The notes: generated by a model from the sequence alone, not told the origin. DNA of 64,000 bases from Candidatus Aalborgicola danicus (GCA_016703945.1 JADJBC010000010.1:11708-75707); one strand, 5' to 3'. Counted from the first letter of the stretch, positions 36,191 through 46,523 are shown. Made by a program: numbers and translations.

Positions 36191-36225
36191 CAGAAAAAAA
36201 GGGGCTTCGCGGCCCCTTTTCTTTG
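36191..36225. terminator. Rho-independent terminator
   Basis: AAAAGGGGC-TTCGCG-GCCCCTTTT with flanking A and T runs, 25 nt after the coiled-coil gene. It is symmetric, so may serve both strands (the minus-strand AsmA-like gene ends at 36253). Confidence 0.85.
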
Positions 36226-36252
36226 TCCACTTCGGAATGCCCCGTCTGTTGC

Positions 36253-37614
36253 CTAGTGGTGAATTGCACTCTTCTTGGTCGGCACAGCAGGCTCCGCGTT
36301 GTGGTGGAAGATCTTGTCAAGGGCGCCACCGATGCGCGCGCCGATCACGGTTCCAATGCCAGGCAACACGGCGGTGCCAAGGGCTGCCCCTGCGAGGAAT
36401 CCCGGCGGTACCGAGACTTTTGGCGTGTCCATAGGCCCACTCAGGCTGAACGGCACACCGATGGTGCCCGCCAGCAGGTCCAGATTGCCGCTCGCCTCAA
36501 CGTGTCCATGGTAGACCGTGGCCTTGCCGGTCACCGTCAGTTTTGCCGTTTGCGCTTTCATGTCGGTCACCGTGACGCGGGTCCCCTCAAGGCCATTTTG
36601 CGACTCCATCCGGCCGGTGAGCGATTGCAGGTCGGTCCGCCCCTGGTGCTTTTTGCCGCCGGTGCTGGTGGCTTGGTTCAAGTCAAAACGCAACAGCGTT
36701 GCAGAATTGAAAATAAACCGGGTCTGTGTGTGCAGCGAACGCATCAACTCACCCACCGATTTGCCGTGGGCGGACAGCACGGTCTGGCCCGATGCCTTAC
36801 CCGCGATGGGGGAGCGCCGGTTGAAAGATTCCAATGCACTCGCCACCTCAACCTCACGCGGGGCCAACTGGCCGCTCAGATGCATGGTGCCGTTTTCGCC
36901 AGCCTTCATTTCCAGATTGCCGTGCGCTGTGCCACCGCCGACCTGGATGCGCGTTTGCCAGCGATCGGCCTGCGCCTCGCGCGTCAGCGCCAAGGTGACC
37001 GCAGGGGTGGTGCCAGTGCGGACCAACATGGCACGCTGCGGGCGCCAGTGAAGCGCAAAGTCGACCTCGCCGTCAAAGGACAGGGCGATGCCGCTGTAGG
37101 ATATCCAGACCAGGTTGCGAAACGTGAGGTGTTCAAGTGGCACAAAGGTGTTGCCATCGGCAACACCAATGGCAAGCGCGGCCTCCATAGCCCGCACCGA
37201 TTGCAGCGGCAAGACCGCGGTATCGATGTCGACGCTTTCAAACGCCAGCTTGCGCTCCAGCAACATGCGCATGCCGGGATACGCCCTGAGTTGTTGGATG
37301 CTCACTGGCTCTGCCTGCTGCGTGCGAAGGCCATTCACCACAAGAACTGGCGTTGGCAGCAACGCCCAGTGGGCAGACTCTATGCTGAGCTTGACACCCA
37401 GCTGCTGCTGGGCCTCTTCAGCAAGCCAGAACGCGAGCTCTTGGTCGCTGGGCAGCAAGAAAACCGCCGTCAGGCCTGCTGCGCCGATCAATGCGGCGGC
37501 AAGACCCAAACCGACAACCCACCTTGGCCTGTGTTGCACCGCCGGGTTGTCCACTGCACCGTCGGTGCGTTTATTGTCTTTCGAGGCTGTAGCGCAGGGT
37601 TTTGACCTTGTCAT
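36253..37614 (-). CDS. AsmA-like inner-membrane protein
   Basis: 453 residues from the ATG at 37614, which overlaps the PA2169 gene by 44 nt. A cytoplasmic start, one membrane segment (VVGLGLAAALIGAAGLTAVFLL), then a long beta-rich periplasmic region typical of AsmA/AsmA2 (LSIESAHWALLPTPVLVVNGLRT, later VTVTDMKAQTAKLTVTGKA and GTIGVPFSLSGPMDTPKVSV). The C terminus has a Gly-rich hydrophobic stretch (GAALGTAVLPGIGTVIGARIGGALDKIF). AsmA proteins take part in outer-membrane assembly and lipid transport. The substrate is unknown. Confidence 0.78.
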   Translation of the reverse strand: MTRSKPCATASKDNKRTDGAVDNPAVQHRPRWVVGLGLAAALIGAAGLTAVFLLPSDQELAFWLAEEAQQQLGVKLSIESAHWALLPTPVLVVNGLRTQQAEPVSIQQLRAYPGMRMLLERKLAFESVDIDTAVLPLQSVRAMEAALAIGVADGNTFVPLEHLTFRNLVWISYSGIALSFDGEVDFALHWRPQRAMLVRTGTTPAVTLALTREAQADRWQTRIQVGGGTAHGNLEMKAGENGTMHLSGQLAPREVEVASALESFNRRSPIAGKASGQTVLSAHGKSVGELMRSLHTQTRFIFNSATLLRFDLNQATSTGGKKHQGRTDLQSLTGRMESQNGLEGTRVTVTDMKAQTAKLTVTGKATVYHGHVEASGNLDLLAGTIGVPFSLSGPMDTPKVSVPPGFLAGAALGTAVLPGIGTVIGARIGGALDKIFHHNAEPAVPTKKSAIHH

Positions 37615-38032
37615 GTGACAACTTGATGCTCTCAAGTTGACGCTCAACGATTTCACGCACATCGGCCGGCAGCGACTCGGTCAGCGCCGTGCGGTAGGTG
37701 TCGAGCGCATGGTCCTCGGCGGACTCTGTGGTCTCCAGAATCGCGTGGTCGCCGCCGCCCAGTGCCGCCTTCAGGTTCAACCAGCCGCGCTGCAAAGCAC
37801 CCGACACGGTGCCGCTGTCTTCCGGTTCGCGGCCCAAGCTGTGCACCTGCGTTTGCAGTTCACCAACGAAATGTGTACGGGAACGGCTTTGCTCCAGACA
37901 GAAGGTCTTCAATTCAGGCGCTTCCATTTTTTCGGCGGCTTCCTGAAAGCCCTTCTGGCCATCACGGTTGAGTTCGATCAGACCGTTCAGTGTGTTGATC
38001 ACTTGATCGGGGGTCATTGCGGATTGGTTCAT
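37571..38032 (-). CDS. PA2169-family four-helix-bundle protein
   Basis: 153 residues. Pattern: TLNGLIELNRDGQKGFQEAAEKME, then C-terminal LPADVREIVERQLESIKLSHDKVKTLRY. It matches the PA2169/DUF2383 ferritin-like family. The role is unknown, often listed with stress genes. It is the first gene of a probable operon with the AsmA-like protein. Confidence 0.88.
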   Translation of the reverse strand: MNQSAMTPDQVINTLNGLIELNRDGQKGFQEAAEKMEAPELKTFCLEQSRSRTHFVGELQTQVHSLGREPEDSGTVSGALQRGWLNLKAALGGGDHAILETTESAEDHALDTYRTALTESLPADVREIVERQLESIKLSHDKVKTLRYSLERQ

Positions 38033-38625
38033 AACAGTCCTTTGAGAGTCAATGGGGTCGCGTCGTCGCGGGGTGGGCCGTACGCCCGTCGTGAACGGCG
38101 CAGAGGCTGCTGTTGCAGTACGACCCGTCGAATGTAGTCAGGCCGGCTGCCGGTGTCGGTGCAGCAGCGAACATTGACGGGCAATGCTCTAGCGCCAAGG
38201 GCGGTTCAAGGCTTACTGTCCTTGAAGGGGTTTTGCATAGGGGTCTCCTGTTGTACTCGGCCCCGCCGACTGGCGCACGATCTGGTGCTCGGTGAAGGGT
38301 TCTTGCGGTCATATCATCTGCCCGCTACTCTCATCGGTCTGTGTGCCAACACACCGGCCCGCCCTGCCCAACACCCATGCACTGAGGGCCAATCAACCCG
38401 TGTGTTGGCGAGCGTACAGAGCGAAGCCGAATGCCGAATTACCCTGCCGTGTGCGAAGACGCAATGGCCCAAACGGCCTTGCCCGTTGGACCCCTTGCCT
38501 GCATAGACCCATTAACCCGCTCAGTTCAGGAGAAAAGAATGCGCCCCATCCACTTGATCGCACGGTTTGTGCGCTAAGAGCGTCTGCGCAGCGGCCCCCA
38601 TGCCGCCCGCTTCGCGCAAGCCCCC
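38033..38625. other. 593-bp region without a convincing gene
   Basis: Overlapping short frames exist on both strands but lack coding signals. Two tiny frames have ribosome sites: on the minus strand AGGAGACCCCT then ATG at 38238 (about 10 codons), and on the plus strand AGGAGAAAAG then ATG at 38539 (about 12 codons). Palindrome arms CCAACACAC (38347) and GTGTGTTGG (38400) flank a 44-nt spacer, and a Crp-type site overlaps the right arm. Confidence 0.45.
38403..38418. promoter_or_regulatory. Crp/Fnr-type palindrome, site 3 (weak)
   Basis: TGTTG-GCGAGC-GTACA: 7 of 10 half-site positions, with the same GCGAGC spacer as the perfect site at 57347. It is 208 nt upstream of the PHB-depolymerase-like gene and 371 nt from the PA2169 gene. 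Confidence 0.35.
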
Positions 38626-39683
38626 ATGGCCAGGCGGACAATAGGGAGTACGTGGGCGCGCATGGCCCAACAGCAGGCGCGCTGGGTGTTGCGTCGCGCG
38701 TTGGGTGAAGGCACCAAGGCACTGCGTCGTTCAAGACGTGCAACAGCAGCCGTGCCGCGCAAGGCCAGCGTAACAACGCCGCGTGAGCGCTTCGGACTCG
38801 GTGTGGCTGCGGGCCCGGCCGGTCTGCGCCGCTACCGCTTCTTCAAACCCGTCGGCTTGCCCAAAGGACAAATGCACCCGTTGCTGGTTTTGCTGCATGG
38901 CTGCGGCCAAAGCGCCACCGATTTCGCCGCCAGCACCCGCATGAACCGCCTGGCGACACTGAACGGCTTCATGGTGCTGTACCCGGAGCAGGACCGGTTG
39001 GCCAATGCACAGGGCTGCTGGAATTGGTTCGACACCCGCAATGGCCGCGCCCAACAGGAGGCCGCCAGCATCGTGGCGGCATTGGACCATGCCTGCGGCT
39101 TACACGCCATTGACGCCAACCGCGTTGCCATCATTGGTATGTCGGCGGGTGCCAGCATGGCGGCGCTGGTGGCCTTGCAGTTTCCACAGCGGTTCGCTGC
39201 GGTCATCATGCACTCGGGTGTCGAGCCTACGTTGGCCCATTCCGCTGCCACCGCCCTTTCGGCCATGCGCGCAACTACCGTGTGCCGCCCCGGCCACCGC
39301 CCCACGCCCTGCCGCAGGACCTGCCCGCCTTGCTGGTGATACAGGGCAGCGCGGACCCTGTTGTGGTCAGGGCAAACGGCATGCGTGCAGCGCAGGTCTG
39401 GGCGGCACGCACCCATGCACTGCCCGGGCCAGCACGGTTGGTGCGCCGCGGCAAACGTTATCCACAGACCGCCATGGACTGGTTTGCAAGCAAGCGATTG
39501 CAGGTGAGCTTGCGTGAAATCAATGGTTTGGGGCACGCCTGGAGCGGCGGTGCCGCCTCGCAAGCCTATTCCGACCCGAAGGGGCCGGACGCATCGCGCA
39601 TGGTGTGGACATTTGCGCAAAGGCAGTTTGAACTCAGGGCCACCCGAGTTCGACACCAAATTGAGAATTTGCCCCATTTTTGA
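38626..39683 (+). CDS. PHB depolymerase-like esterase, frameshift near 39270 and IS inserted at its 3' end
   Basis: The first frame (from 38626, or an in-frame ATG at 38662) carries HPLLVLLHGCGQSATDFAAS and the lipase box GMSAGAS. The second frame (to 39683) has QGSADPVVV and a histidine motif GHAWSGG. Together they form the Ser-Asp-His esterase family of polyhydroxybutyrate depolymerases. Restoring one G in ATGCGC(G)GCAAC at ~39270 joins the frames. The IS element at 39643 replaces the last residues: removing it and one target duplicate gives an ending RANQSV and a stop (TAA at 41568-41570). As it stands the tail runs into the IS until 39683. The enzyme may still be functional because only four codons are lost. 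Confidence 0.82.
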
Positions 39684-41550
39684 CTTTGCCAGTCAATGAA
39701 ATCAAGCACTTAGCGTGTTTTTTCAAAATTCTTTGTAGTGGCAATATCAGTGGCTGGTTGTGTTGGCAATTAGTTTGTAATTTGCTACACTCTTGTCATG
39801 TTCATCAAGCTCACTCGGTCGGGTTCCCACACCTACGCTCAGCTCGTTGAGTCCTTCCGTGATGAGAACGGCAAACCTCGCCAGCGTACGGTGGCCAGCA
39901 TTGGACGCGTCGATGAAACTGATGGTGCCGTTGACTCGTTGCTCAAGGGCCTATTGCGTGCCCGTGGCAAGCCAACGGATTTGGCGGTCACGCCCCAAGT
40001 GGAATTTAAATCGGCGCTGGCTCTTGGTGACGTGTGGGCACTCGATCAGCTCTGGAAGGAACTTGGCTTTGATGGCCTTGCCCGCGTGTTTCGCAAAGCC
40101 CGCTACATCACGCCGGTTGAACACGCATTGCGCGTGATGGTCTTCAACCGGTTGTGCGATCCGGAATCCAAACTCGGCGTGTTGCGCTGGCTGGAAACGG
40201 TAAGCGTTCCGGAGGTGGATACGGCCAGTTTGACGCACCAGCAACTCCTGCGCAGCATGGACGCGCTCATGGACCACCAGGAAGCCGTGGACGATGTGGT
40301 GGCCGGGCTGCTGCGACCTTTGATTGATCAGGATCTGTCGCTCGTCTTTTACGACCTCACCACCATCCGGGCGTCCGGTTTGACTGAGCAATCCGACGAC
40401 GTGCGCAGGTACGGCATGGCCAAGTCCGGGCTGATTGAGCGGCAGTTCATGCTGGGCGTGGTGCAGACCGCAGAAGGCCTGCCGATTTACCACGAAGTGT
40501 TTGATGGCAACCAGGCCGAGTCGCCCACGCTGCTGCCCACGCTCAAAAAGGTACTGGCGCGCTTTGCCCATATCAAGCGCCTGATCGTTGTGGCCGACCG
40601 GGGCTTGCTGTCGTTGGACAACGTCGATGAGTTGCGCAAAGTAATGCTGCCCAATGGCCAGGCGCTGGAGTTCATTCTGGCGGTGCCGGGACGGCGGTAT
40701 GGCGAGTTCGCGCAAATCCTCAAGAACTTCAAAGCGGGGTTGCTGATGCAAAAGAGGAAGTGGTCGATGAGACCCGCTGGAACGAACTGCGTCTGGTGAT
40801 TGCCCACAATCCTGAGCAAGCGCAGGAGCAAACCAAACTGCGCCGGGAACGCATCGCCGCAATTCTTGCCAAAGCAAATCAGTGGGTGGGAAAACTCGAA
40901 GGGCAGGACGCGGGTGAAGTCAGCCGGGGCAGAAAGCTATCCGACAGCGGCGCCAAAGCGCGTCTGTACCACGAGGTCAGTGATGCTCATTTGGCACGCA
41001 TCATCAAGGTGGACCTGAAGACGGAGCTATTCAGCTACACCATTGATGAAGCCGCACAAGTGCAGGCCGAACTTATGGATGGGAAACTGTTGCTGGTGAC
41101 CAATGTGCCGGACCACACACCCGAGGAGGTCGTGAGGCGCTACAAGTCCTGGCGGATATTGAGCGGGGATTCAGGGTTCTGAAGTCGGAGATTGAGATTG
41201 CGCCGGTGCACCACCGCCTGCCGCAGAGAATCCGCGCACACGCCATGCTGTGTTTTATTGCGCTGATTGTTTACCGGGTGATGCGCCAACGCTTGCAACT
41301 AGCCAAAAGCGATCTGTCACCAGAAAAAGCCTTGGCTCAATTGCGCCGAATACAGCGTCATAGCGTGAGCATCAACGCCGCGGCACCGATTGCCGGCATA
41401 TCAACGGTCAACGATTTGCAATCCAAAGTATTCGCCGCACTGAAGACGAAAAAACCAACCCAAGACACCCAAATGAGCCTGCTGTAGTGGCAGATTTTTA
41501 ACCGACTCTATATAAATCAACCACTTACGTCATTTGGTGTCGAACTCGGG
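39643..41550 (+). mobile_element. IS1634-like insertion sequence with TIRs and 6-bp target duplication
   Basis: Left inverted repeat 39643-39661 (CCCGAGTTCGACACCAAAT), right inverted repeat 41532-41550, exact 19-bp complements. GGGCCA is duplicated directly at 39637-39642 and 41551-41556. Length 1908 bp. The transposase fills most of the element. The intact target duplication implies a recent insertion. Confidence 0.93.
39798..41487 (+). CDS. IS1634-family transposase, two frameshifts (~40738, ~41148)
   Basis: The protein has the IS1634/IS4-group DDE architecture. N-terminal part 'MFIKLTRSGSHTYAQLVES' and 'FYDLTTI' (first Asp), middle 'LIVVADRGLLSLDNVDELR' (second Asp), C-terminal ...'YKSLADIERGFRVLKSEIEIAPVHH', reconstructed across the second break (YRVMRQRL then follows). 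The two breaks are single-base losses: a G in the GGGG run at ~40738 and a C in the CC run at ~41148. With both restored the transposase is complete (~564 residues). Confidence 0.9.
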
Positions 41551-41562
41551 GGGCCAACCAGA

Positions 41563-43451
41563 GTGTGTAAAAACGCACAGCGCTGCGGCACATATCCATT
41601 TACCATTTGCCTCGTGATTGCACCATTGAAAACAACCGGTAATCCCATCGCCCGGAACACTCCGCCCCGCGGATGGATTCGCGCGCATCTCCGCCACGTC
41701 TCACTGGCGGCCTTTCTGTCCGCCCCTTTTTTGCTACCTGCGTTTGGCGCAGCCCCAGCCACACCTGACGCATTGAACCAGCTCTATGCGCAATACTGGG
41801 AGGAATATCTGCGTGCCAATCCGATGCTTGCCACCTTCCACGGCGACAAGCGTTACAACCATCGTTTTGGTGCGCTGACCTCTAGTGCGGAGCGCACCAA
41901 CACACAACGTCTGGCCCAAACCTACCTCGCGCGGACCGCCCAATTCGATCCGGCGCCCTTGCCGCCGGAGGACCGCATCAGTTATGACCTGTTTCGCTAC
42001 CAGCAGCAATTGGCACTGGATGGCTTGTATTTCCCGTCCCATCTGATCCCGGTCAACCCGATGTCCAGTTTGCCGCTGGTGTTTGCGCAGTTGGGGTCGG
42101 GCCGCCTGGTCCAACCGTTTGACACTGTCAAGGACTACGACAACTGGCTGGCCAGGGCGCGCGGATTCCCCGGGCGGTGGACGGGATCATGGCCGACATG
42201 AAAAAGGGCATCACGCAGGGCGTTGTGATGCCCAAAGTTCTGGTCAAGCCAGTGCTCGCACAGTTGGAAAGCCTGGGAACGGCAAACCTGGAGGCCAACC
42301 ACTACATGGCACCGGTCAAAAAGTTCCCCCAGAGCTTCAGTGCAGCCGATAAGGCGCGCCTGACCGCCGCCTTCACGGTTCTGGTGCGCGATAACCTGGT
42401 GCCGGCCTACCAACGATTGTTGGTCTTTATGCGAGATCGGTATTTGCCCGCCGCTCGCGACACCATCGCCTTGGGAGCGCTGCCAGACGGCAGCGCGTGG
42501 TACGCCTTCCAGGTGCGCAGCGCAACCACCACGGATCTGAGCCCGCAGGACATTCACACCATCGGCCTGCGCGAAGTCGCGCGCATCCGGGGTCTGTTGG
42601 AGACGGCAAAACACGACGTGAAGTTCAAAGGGTCGATGGAGGAGTTTTTTGTGTTCCTCAACACCGCCCCAGAGTTGCGATTTACGTCACGCCAGGAAAT
42701 GCAGGCGGCCTACGAGGGCCTGCGCCTGCAGGTGGACGCCAAAATTCCTGCGTTCTTCGGCCACACACCCAAAACGGCGTTTGAGATTCGACCGGTGGAG
42801 GCGTTCCGGGAGACCGCCGCTTCACCGGCGCAGTATGTCCCGGGTCTGCCCGATGGCTCACGGCCCGGCATTTTTTACTACAACGCCTACCAACCCGAAA
42901 CCCGAACACGTTTCACAACCACCGTGTTTTATGTGCACGAAGCCATACCGGGGCACCATTTTGAAATCAGCCTTGCGCAGGAGCGCGCGGGCTTGCCAGC
43001 GTTCCGGCGCTTTGGCAACACCCTCGCCTACAGCGAGGGTTGGGGCCTGTACAGCGAAATGCTGGGGCAAGAGATGGGCCTTTACGACGACCCCTGGCAG
43101 GCGATTGGGCGCCTGTCGACCGAAATTTGGCGGGCCGCCCGACTGGTGATCGACACCGGCATCCACACCAAAAACTGGACACGGGAACAATCCATTCGCT
43201 ATTTTCTGGACAACGTCCCACAGAGTGCAGAGGTCGCCACCCAAGAGGTTGACCGCTACATTGCCATGCCGGGCCAGGCGCTCAGCTACAAGATAGGTGA
43301 GCTGAAGATTCGTGAATTAAGGGCGCGTGCGGAACAGGCCTTGGGGGCCAAGTTCAAGCTTCGTGATTTCCATGACGAAATTTTGTCCCATGGGTCGGTT
43401 CCCCTGGGTGTGCTGGAGGCAGCGATAGACCGCTGGCTGGCAGCGCAGTGA
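41563..43451 (+). CDS. DUF885 family protein (zinc-peptidase-like), frameshift near 42170
   Basis: Two frames join into one DUF885 protein of about 620 residues. First part: a probable signal peptide (SLAAFLSAPFLLPAFGAAP) and AQYWEEYLRANPMLATFHGDKRYN. Second part: YVHEAIPGHHFEISLAQE (the HExxP-GHH metal motif), AYSEGWGLYSEMLGQEMG and MPGQALSYKIGELKI. The break is a missing C in a CCCC run at ~42170. The exact start is unclear: 41563 is the earliest ATG, and a GTG near 41614 would also give a signal peptide. DUF885 proteins are thought to be carboxypeptidase-like. Confidence 0.83.
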
Positions 43452-43489
43452 ACCGGCCCCGGTTCACTGCGGCAATCTCACGTTAACAA

Positions 43490-44605
43490 TCAGCTGCGTG
43501 GCTCGCCACGTGCGTTCACGCGGATGGTGGGGCCGGGAGCCGATGTCATCTGGATGCGGTGGTCCGTGCCCCGGAAGTTGTAGGACACATCCCAGAACGA
43601 CGGCGCAGCGTTGCTGGGTCGGGTGGCGCAGCGTTGCACTTCACGGGTGATCGGCTGACCGTTGTTGTCACGGCCCACGTTGGAGCCAATGGCGGCTCCG
43701 GCGACCACACCACCGACGGTGGCAATGTCTTTGCCCACACCGCCGCCGACCTGGTGACCCAGAATGCCGCCCAACAAAGCGCCAACCACGGCACCGCCGA
43801 CGTTGGGATCACCCCGGTTGGAGCCAACCTCTTCACGCTCAACCCAGCAGCGTTGCTCGGCCGGGCCCACCACAGCGCGAACCGAGGTGACGCGGGCTTC
43901 GAACAGCCGCTCGTCTTCCCGTGGACGACTGTCGTACACCGCCACCGGTGCCGGTGCAAAACGGCGCTCTTCCAGGCGTGCGGTTCCCGCGACTGCGCGC
44001 ACCGAAGAAATGCGGTCATTCAAGCCCATATCCCTCAACGAGGGATATCGCCCCGGATTCAACACCATGCACTGCCCGTTGAAGCCACTGTCATTGCACA
44101 CTTCCCAGCGCTGGCCCAGCACCACGGCGGACGACGCCCGGTCATTGAAGCCCACTTGCGAAAAGTTTTCCACGGTCTCGTTTGCAGCAAACGTGCGACC
44201 CTGAAAGCCTTCGTTTTCATAAAAGATGACCTGTGATGCCAACGGAGGCGCCACCAAACGTTCGTCGGTGACACGGGCATTGCGCCCGACCGGCTTGACC
44301 GATGAAACACGGTCATTCAGCCCCATGGCACGCAAGGACTCATACCGCCCGGGGCGCAGCACCACGCAGCGGCCCGCAAAACGGATGTCGTCACACACTT
44401 CCCAACGCGACCAGCGCTCACCTTCCACAGTGACGGACGATGCCCGGTCATTGAAGCCCGCGCGGTCAAAGTTGTTCACTTGCCGTTCGGTCGAAAAAGT
44501 GCGCCCCTGAAAATTGTCGTGTTCGTAGAAAGTGATCTGCGCCATAGCCTGGCTGGCAAGTACCGCGGCCACTACGGTGAGTGCCGCTTTGAATACTGGT
44601 TTCAT
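43490..44605 (-). CDS. Exported beta/gamma-crystallin protein with glycine-zipper domain
   Basis: 371 residues. Signal peptide (to ~QAMAQ). Two beta/gamma-crystallin-like repeats pairs at about 24-110 and 125-215 (ITFYEHDNFQGRTF and VIFYENEGFQGRTF, with GFNDRASSV and GLNDR(V/I)SSV), a linker, then a glycine-zipper 2TM-like domain at about 275-320 (GGAVVGALLGGILGHQVGGG, GVVAGAAIGSNVG). It is probably periplasmic or outer-membrane associated. A palindromic regulatory site lies 56-71 nt upstream. Function unknown. Confidence 0.85.
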   Translation of the reverse strand: MKPVFKAALTVVAAVLASQAMAQITFYEHDNFQGRTFSTERQVNNFDRAGFNDRASSVTVEGERWSRWEVCDDIRFAGRCVVLRPGRYESLRAMGLNDRVSSVKPVGRNARVTDERLVAPPLASQVIFYENEGFQGRTFAANETVENFSQVGFNDRASSAVVLGQRWEVCNDSGFNGQCMVLNPGRYPSLRDMGLNDRISSVRAVAGTARLEERRFAPAPVAVYDSRPREDERLFEARVTSVRAVVGPAEQRCWVEREEVGSNRGDPNVGGAVVGALLGGILGHQVGGGVGKDIATVGGVVAGAAIGSNVGRDNNGQPITREVQRCATRPSNAAPSFWDVSYNFRGTDHRIQMTSAPGPTIRVNARGEPRS

Positions 44606-44660
44606 CTGTCGCTCCTGTTATTAACAAAACCCAAGGCTACGGGCCCCGGGCGTTGGCGTC

Positions 44661-44676
44661 GGTTCGATAGCGAACA
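44661..44676. promoter_or_regulatory. Crp/Fnr-type palindrome, site 4
   Basis: GGTTC-GATAGC-GAACA: a perfect GTTCG/CGAAC palindrome; 7 of 10 half-site positions match the TGTGC-N6-GCACA model. Upstream of the crystallin gene (56-71 nt) and of the nucleotidyltransferase (105 nt). Confidence 0.45.
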
Positions 44677-44780
44677 TTCGCCGGTCGACCCAGCGGTTAT
44701 GGTGCAAGGTTGGCACGTGTTTCGCCGGATGACTCAGGTTGTTACCATCGTGATTGCCCACCCTCGAAGAAAGAAATGTA

Positions 44781-45926
44781 ATGGCCAAAGGAATGATTCT
44801 GGCTGCCGGACAAGGCACCCGCGTGCGCCCGCTGACGCAAGACCTGCCCAAACCCATGGTGCCCATCCTCGGCAAACCGTTGATGGAATACCTGATCGAA
44901 CACCTGGCGCGCCACAACATCCGCGAGATCATGGTCAACGTGGCATTTCACCACCAGAAGATAGAAGAGTATTTTGGTGACGGCCACCGCTGGGGAGTGG
45001 AAATTGGTTATGCCTACGAAGGCATCCGCGAGAACGGCGACATCCTGCCGCGCCCCAAGGGGTCTGCGGGCGGCATGCGCAGCATCCAGGACTTTGGTGG
45101 TTTTTTTGACGAAAGCACGCTGGTGCTCTGTGGCGATGCCTTGATCGACCTGGACATCACCGCGGCACTGGCCGAACACCATGCCAAGGGGGCCGTCGCC
45201 AGTGTCGTGGCGCTGGAGGTAGACCGTGCCGACGTGCAGTCGTACGGCATTGTGGCGGCCGACGCGCAGGGTCGCATCCAGTCGTTCCAGGAGAAACCCA
45301 CCCCGGCCGAGGCCAAGTCCACCCTGGCCAGCACCGGTATCTATATTTTTGAGCCCGAGGTACTGCAACTGGTGCCACCCGGCCAGATTTATGACATTGG
45401 CTCACAGTTGTTCCCGCAGTTGGTCGCGCAACAACATGCGTTTTTTGTTCAGAACCGGCAATTCCACTGGATCGACATTGGGCGGGTCAGTGACTACTGG
45501 TCGGTACTGCAACGGGTCTTGAATGGTGAAATTGCCAATATGAAGATGCCCGGGCGCGAGATCCGCCCCGGTGTCTGGGTGGGCTTGAACACCTGCATTC
45601 CCTGGGACAGCGTGTACATCGAAGGCCCGGTCTACATTGGCTCCAATGTGCGCATCGAGCCCGGTGCCCGCATCACCGGGCCAACCTGGATTGGCCACGG
45701 CTGTGTGGTGCGCGCCGGTGCCCACATCACCCGCAGTGTCTTGTTTGAGTACACCCGCATCGCAGCCAACATGCATTTCCACGAAATGGTGGTGTCGCGC
45801 CACTACTGCGTCAACCGGTTTGGCGAAACCTCGTACCAGGGAGACGAAGCCACCCCATTGCGCTGGGGCGACGCTCGCGCCGACAGCCACGCGCCAACCC
45901 ACACCGCGTCGACCCGCGGGGCCTGA
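44781..45926 (+). CDS. Sugar-phosphate nucleotidyltransferase
   Basis: 381 residues from the ATG at 44781; the upstream in-frame start is unlikely. N-terminal nucleotidyltransferase signature GMILAAGQGTRVRPLTQDLPKP (as GxGTRxRPLT...PKP), metal-binding LCGDAL, F-QEKP, STGIYI. The C-terminal ~120 residues have left-handed beta-helix type hexapeptides (WVGLNTCIP, GPVYIGSNVRIEPGARI, GPTWIGHGCVVRAGAHI). It is like mannose-1-phosphate guanylyltransferase or GlmU-like proteins, but the sugar is unknown. The gene stands alone. Confidence 0.87.
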   Translation: MAKGMILAAGQGTRVRPLTQDLPKPMVPILGKPLMEYLIEHLARHNIREIMVNVAFHHQKIEEYFGDGHRWGVEIGYAYEGIRENGDILPRPKGSAGGMRSIQDFGGFFDESTLVLCGDALIDLDITAALAEHHAKGAVASVVALEVDRADVQSYGIVAADAQGRIQSFQEKPTPAEAKSTLASTGIYIFEPEVLQLVPPGQIYDIGSQLFPQLVAQQHAFFVQNRQFHWIDIGRVSDYWSVLQRVLNGEIANMKMPGREIRPGVWVGLNTCIPWDSVYIEGPVYIGSNVRIEPGARITGPTWIGHGCVVRAGAHITRSVLFEYTRIAANMHFHEMVVSRHYCVNRFGETSYQGDEATPLRWGDARADSHAPTHTASTRGA

Positions 45927-45943
45927 CACGCACACGCCAGAGT

Positions 45944-45959
45944 GTTCGCAGCCGCACGG
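45944..45959. promoter_or_regulatory. Crp/Fnr-type palindrome, site 5
   Basis: TGTTC-GCAGCC-GCACG: 8 of 10 half-site positions match. 102-117 nt upstream of the PRC-barrel ATG. Confidence 0.5.
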
Positions 45960-46060
45960 ACCCCGGGTGCGTCTACATCTATCTTCCGCCCAGGCGCTCA
46001 CGCTGTTGTGGGGCGCTTTGGTCATTGATCAAGCAATGTGAATCTCAAAAGGAGTTCGAT

Positions 46061-46480
46061 ATGAACTATGTAGACCGCGACACCTATGGCATGTACCGAA
46101 TCACCACCGTCGACGGCCCTGGCCCCACCCTGATGGGTGCGGGCACGTTGACCGGAAACGACGTGTTCAACAAGGCCGGCGACGACCTGGGCGACATCAA
46201 GGAATTCATGCTCGACATGCGCACCGGCCGCGTCAGCTACGCCGTGTTGTCGTTTGGCGGCTTTCTGGGAATGGGTGACCGCCTGTTCGCCGTGCCGTGG
46301 GACGCCCTGGTGCTCGATACCGTCAACAAACGCTTCACGCTGGACGTGCTCAAAGAACGCCTGGAAACGGCGCCCGGCTTTGACAAGGACAACTGGCCCA
46401 ATATGGCGGACCAGACCTGGGCCGAGGGTGTGCACGCCTATTACGGCACCAAACCGTACCAGGACCACGCCTCCATGTAG
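46061..46480 (+). CDS. PRC-barrel domain protein
   Basis: 139 residues from the ATG at 46061, with AAGGAG 7 nt upstream. Pattern: GAGTLTGNDVFNKAGDDLGDIKEFMLDM and VSYAVLSFGGFLGMGDRLFAVPWDAL, the PRC-barrel fold (residues ~30-100). Such small proteins are often stress-induced in betaproteobacteria. It is followed by the CsbD gene 133 nt downstream. Confidence 0.88.
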   Translation: MNYVDRDTYGMYRITTVDGPGPTLMGAGTLTGNDVFNKAGDDLGDIKEFMLDMRTGRVSYAVLSFGGFLGMGDRLFAVPWDALVLDTVNKRFTLDVLKERLETAPGFDKDNWPNMADQTWAEGVHAYYGTKPYQDHASM

Positions 46481-46507
46481 TGCGCGATCCGCCACACAGG
46501 CCCGCTC

Positions 46508-46523
46508 TGTCTGCAAGCGCACA
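46508..46523. promoter_or_regulatory. Crp/Fnr-type palindrome, site 6
   Basis: TGTCT-GCAAGC-GCACA: 8 of 10 half-site positions, flanked by TC...GA as at several other sites. 91-106 nt upstream of the CsbD ATG. Confidence 0.55.

Noticed and set aside
38238..38539. Two tiny frames with good ribosome sites in the 38-kb gap
   Set aside because: Only 10-12 codons each, with no recognisable similarity; noted under the intergenic entry but not called as genes.
41571..41613. Possible extra gene at the right IS boundary
   Set aside because: The sequence is the flank of the target gene plus the start region of the DUF885 gene; no separate frame is supported.
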